Below are positions 62,630-64,000 of a stretch of 64,000 bases of DNA, piece by piece (position 1 is the stretch's first letter; the number at the start of each line of letters is the position of its first letter). The stretch lies in contig JAHEBZ010000004.1 in assembly GCA_024641985.1 (NCBI GenBank), positions 1 to 64,000 on the forward strand, written 5' to 3'. Source of the DNA: Rhodoluna sp. (lineage in GTDB: Bacteria > Actinomycetota > Actinomycetes > Actinomycetales > Microbacteriaceae). The notes under the pieces were generated by a model. That model worked only from the letters and a program-made list of their open reading frames with translations, was not told the origin of the DNA and made no database searches. The translations under genes were made by a program, and so were the position numbers.

Positions 62630-62881
62630 GTGCCAAAAATCATCGTTGAAGTTATGCCTAAAGAGGTTCTTCTTGACCCGCAGGGCAAGGCAGTGGCAAA
62701 CAGCCTGCACCGCACCGGCCACAAAGACATCACGGCTGTTCGCATTGGCAAGCGCATCGAGTTGCACTTTGACCGCCCTGTTACCGAGGCCGATGTTGCC
62801 GCGGCACAAAAGATTGGCGAGAGCTTTCTATCGAACGCAGTTATCGAAGACGTTGTCGCGGTAACCGTCGAAGACAACTAA
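62630..62881 (+). CDS. purS: Phosphoribosylformylglycinamidine synthase subunit PurS
   Basis: 83 residues from GTG at 62630, with GGAG six bases before. The small PurS fold is seen in IIVEVMPKEVLLDPQGKAV and VRIGKRIELHF. PurS bridges PurQ and PurL in the three-part FGAM synthase, helping ammonia transfer. It is followed by purQ after 12 bases. Confidence 0.93.
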   Translation: MPKIIVEVMPKEVLLDPQGKAVANSLHRTGHKDITAVRIGKRIELHFDRPVTEADVAAAQKIGESFLSNAVIEDVVAVTVEDN

Positions 62882-62893
62882 GGCCGGCCGCGC

Positions 62894-63595
62894 ATGACCA
62901 TGAAAATTGGTGTCGTAACATTTCCGGGAACACTAGATGACCGTGATGCCCAGCGCGCGGTTCGAATTGCCGGCGCAACCGCAGTGCCACTTTGGCACGC
63001 CGATGCAAACTTGCACAAAGTAGATGCCGTTGTTTTGCCAGGCGGTTTCTCTTATGGTGACTACCTTCGCTGTGGCGCAATTGCCGCCCAGGCCCCGGTT
63101 ACCGAGGCAATCATTAAGGCAGCAAATGGCGGCCTGCCGGTGCTTGGCATTTGCAACGGTTTTCAGGTTTTGGTTGAGTCTCACCTTTTGCCTGGTGGCC
63201 TAATTCGCAACGAGGCTCAGCACTTTATTTGCCGCGATCAAAAACTTCGCGTTGAAAACATCAACACCCCGTGGACAAACCAGTTTGAGCTAAACCAAGA
63301 AATCACTATTCCGCTAAAGAACGGTGAGGGTGGCTATATTGCCACCGACGAAACTCTAAAGCGCCTCGAGGGCGAGGGCCTGGTTGCCTTTCGCTACCTA
63401 GATGGCAACCCAAACGGTTCGATGAACGACATCGCGGGTTTGCGCAACGAGCGCGGCAACGTTGTTGGCCTAATGCCTCACCCAGAGCACGCTGTTGAGG
63501 CTGGCTTTGGCCCCGACACCAACATTGCAATGCGCTCGGGCATCGATGGCCTCAAGTTCTTCACCTCAGTTATCAACGCACTAGTTAACGCATAA
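62894..63595 (+). CDS. purQ: Phosphoribosylformylglycinamidine synthase, glutaminase subunit
   Basis: 233 residues of class I glutamine amidotransferase: nucleophile Cys87 in GICNGFQ and the His/Glu pair in PHPEHAVE. It supplies ammonia to PurL. Start may be the ATG at 62894 or the one two codons later (MKIGVV). It lies between purS and purL. Confidence 0.94.
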   Translation: MTMKIGVVTFPGTLDDRDAQRAVRIAGATAVPLWHADANLHKVDAVVLPGGFSYGDYLRCGAIAAQAPVTEAIIKAANGGLPVLGICNGFQVLVESHLLPGGLIRNEAQHFICRDQKLRVENINTPWTNQFELNQEITIPLKNGEGGYIATDETLKRLEGEGLVAFRYLDGNPNGSMNDIAGLRNERGNVVGLMPHPEHAVEAGFGPDTNIAMRSGIDGLKFFTSVINALVNA

Positions 63596-63603
63596 GGCAG
63601 ATC

Positions 63604-64000
63604 ATGGCACTTTTTAAGAAGAAGACCCCGTTTGTGCCCTCGGGCGTTGACACCACCGCAAATGCTGCGGCCACCCCCCAAAAAGAGCAGCCATATGCGC
63701 TGTTGGGCCTAAAAGATGACGAATACAATCGCATTCGCGAAATTCTGGGTCGCCGCCCAAGCTCATCTGAGTTGGCAATGTATTCGGTGATGTGGTCTGA
63801 GCACTGCTCTTATAAGTCATCAAAAATCTACCTGCGCCAGTTTGGCGAAAAGGTTACCGAAGACATGAAGAAGCACCTGATGGTGGGCATGGGCGAAAAC
63901 GCCGGTGTGGTTGACATTGGTGAGGGCTGGGCCGTGACCTTTAAGGTCGAGAGCCACAACCACCCTTCATATATCGAGCCGTTTCAGGGCGCTGCAACCG
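63604..64000 (+). CDS. purL: Phosphoribosylformylglycinamidine synthase subunit PurL, 5' part
   Basis: The first 132 codons are present; the rest lies beyond the window. Recognisable blocks are [32 protein letters not shown] and [19 protein letters not shown], the ATP/FGAR site of small PurL. The first 29 residues form a Lys-then-Ala-rich extension before the conserved region. It starts nine bases after purQ. Confidence 0.93.
   Translation, partial: MALFKKKTPFVPSGVDTTANAAATPQKEQPYALLGLKDDEYNRIREILGRRPSSSELAMYSVMWSEHCSYKSSKIYLRQFGEKVTEDMKKHLMVGMGENAGVVDIGEGWAVTFKVESHNHPSYIEPFQGAAT

Noticed and set aside
1-64000. Search for CRISPR arrays, tRNA/rRNA genes, IS elements and prophage genes
   Set aside because: No regularly spaced repeats, cloverleaf-like genes, transposases or integrases were recognised by eye.

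Overview
The window reads as the chromosome of a free-living actinobacterium, most likely a small-genome freshwater member of the Microbacteriaceae (Rhodoluna/Aquiluna-like). The grounds are moderate GC, frequent GTG and TTG starts, tightly overlapping operons, the actinobacterial RhaI plus fused RhaD-RhaE rhamnose pathway, a thiol-dependent CVHNAGRS-type arsenate reductase, CsoR copper control, an IdeR/DtxR-type iron box and the purS-purQ-purL arrangement. The taxonomic call is an inference from gene content; no rRNA or marker tree is available here.

Positions 1-29 kb form a plant-glycan and L-rhamnose utilisation region. On the minus strand lie a truncated GH43, a GH3 glycosidase and a Dpp/Opp-type ABC transporter whose second permease and first ATPase are fused. 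A TetR gene faces them. A LacI gene then diverges from rhaI, with two palindromic operators flanking a good promoter. The rha genes run rhaI, rhaDE, rhaB, a GH78 rhamnosidase, an FMN L-lactate dehydrogenase, an SGNH esterase, an HSL-type esterase, a CitE-like lyase and a second GH43. Converging on them is an FrcBCA-type sugar ABC transporter with a second GH78. The logic is secreted or imported rhamnoside cleavage, rhamnose to DHAP plus lactaldehyde, lactaldehyde to lactate, and lactate to pyruvate.

Positions 29-48.4 kb form a catabolic island for an unidentified, probably aromatic or heterocyclic, compound. It has two LysR regulators, an aldehyde dehydrogenase, two FAH-family hydrolases, an ABM monooxygenase, an RpiB-type isomerase, a bicovalent-FAD BBE-like oxidase, three SDRs (two with His in place of the catalytic Tyr), a two-domain extradiol-type dioxygenase, a flavin hydroxylase, a cupin, a small VOC protein, a C-C-hydrolase-like enzyme, a Gfo/Idh oxidoreductase, and a thiolase with a 3-oxoacid CoA-transferase that would give acetyl-CoA.

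Positions 48.4-64 kb hold purine biosynthesis genes (purM, purF, purD, purC, purS, purQ, partial purL) interrupted by accessory genes. These are an Abi-type HEPN protein preceded by a strongly structured 67-nt element, a Phd/RelE toxin-antitoxin pair translationally coupled to purD, a lone iron permease under an IdeR-like box, two secreted neocarzinostatin-like proteins, an arsenate reductase, and a copper cluster. The copper cluster is csoR, a 31-residue six-cysteine metallothionein-like peptide and a multicopper oxidase. Its promoter has the CsoR operator filling the -35/-10 spacer and is placed so that the transcript should be leaderless.
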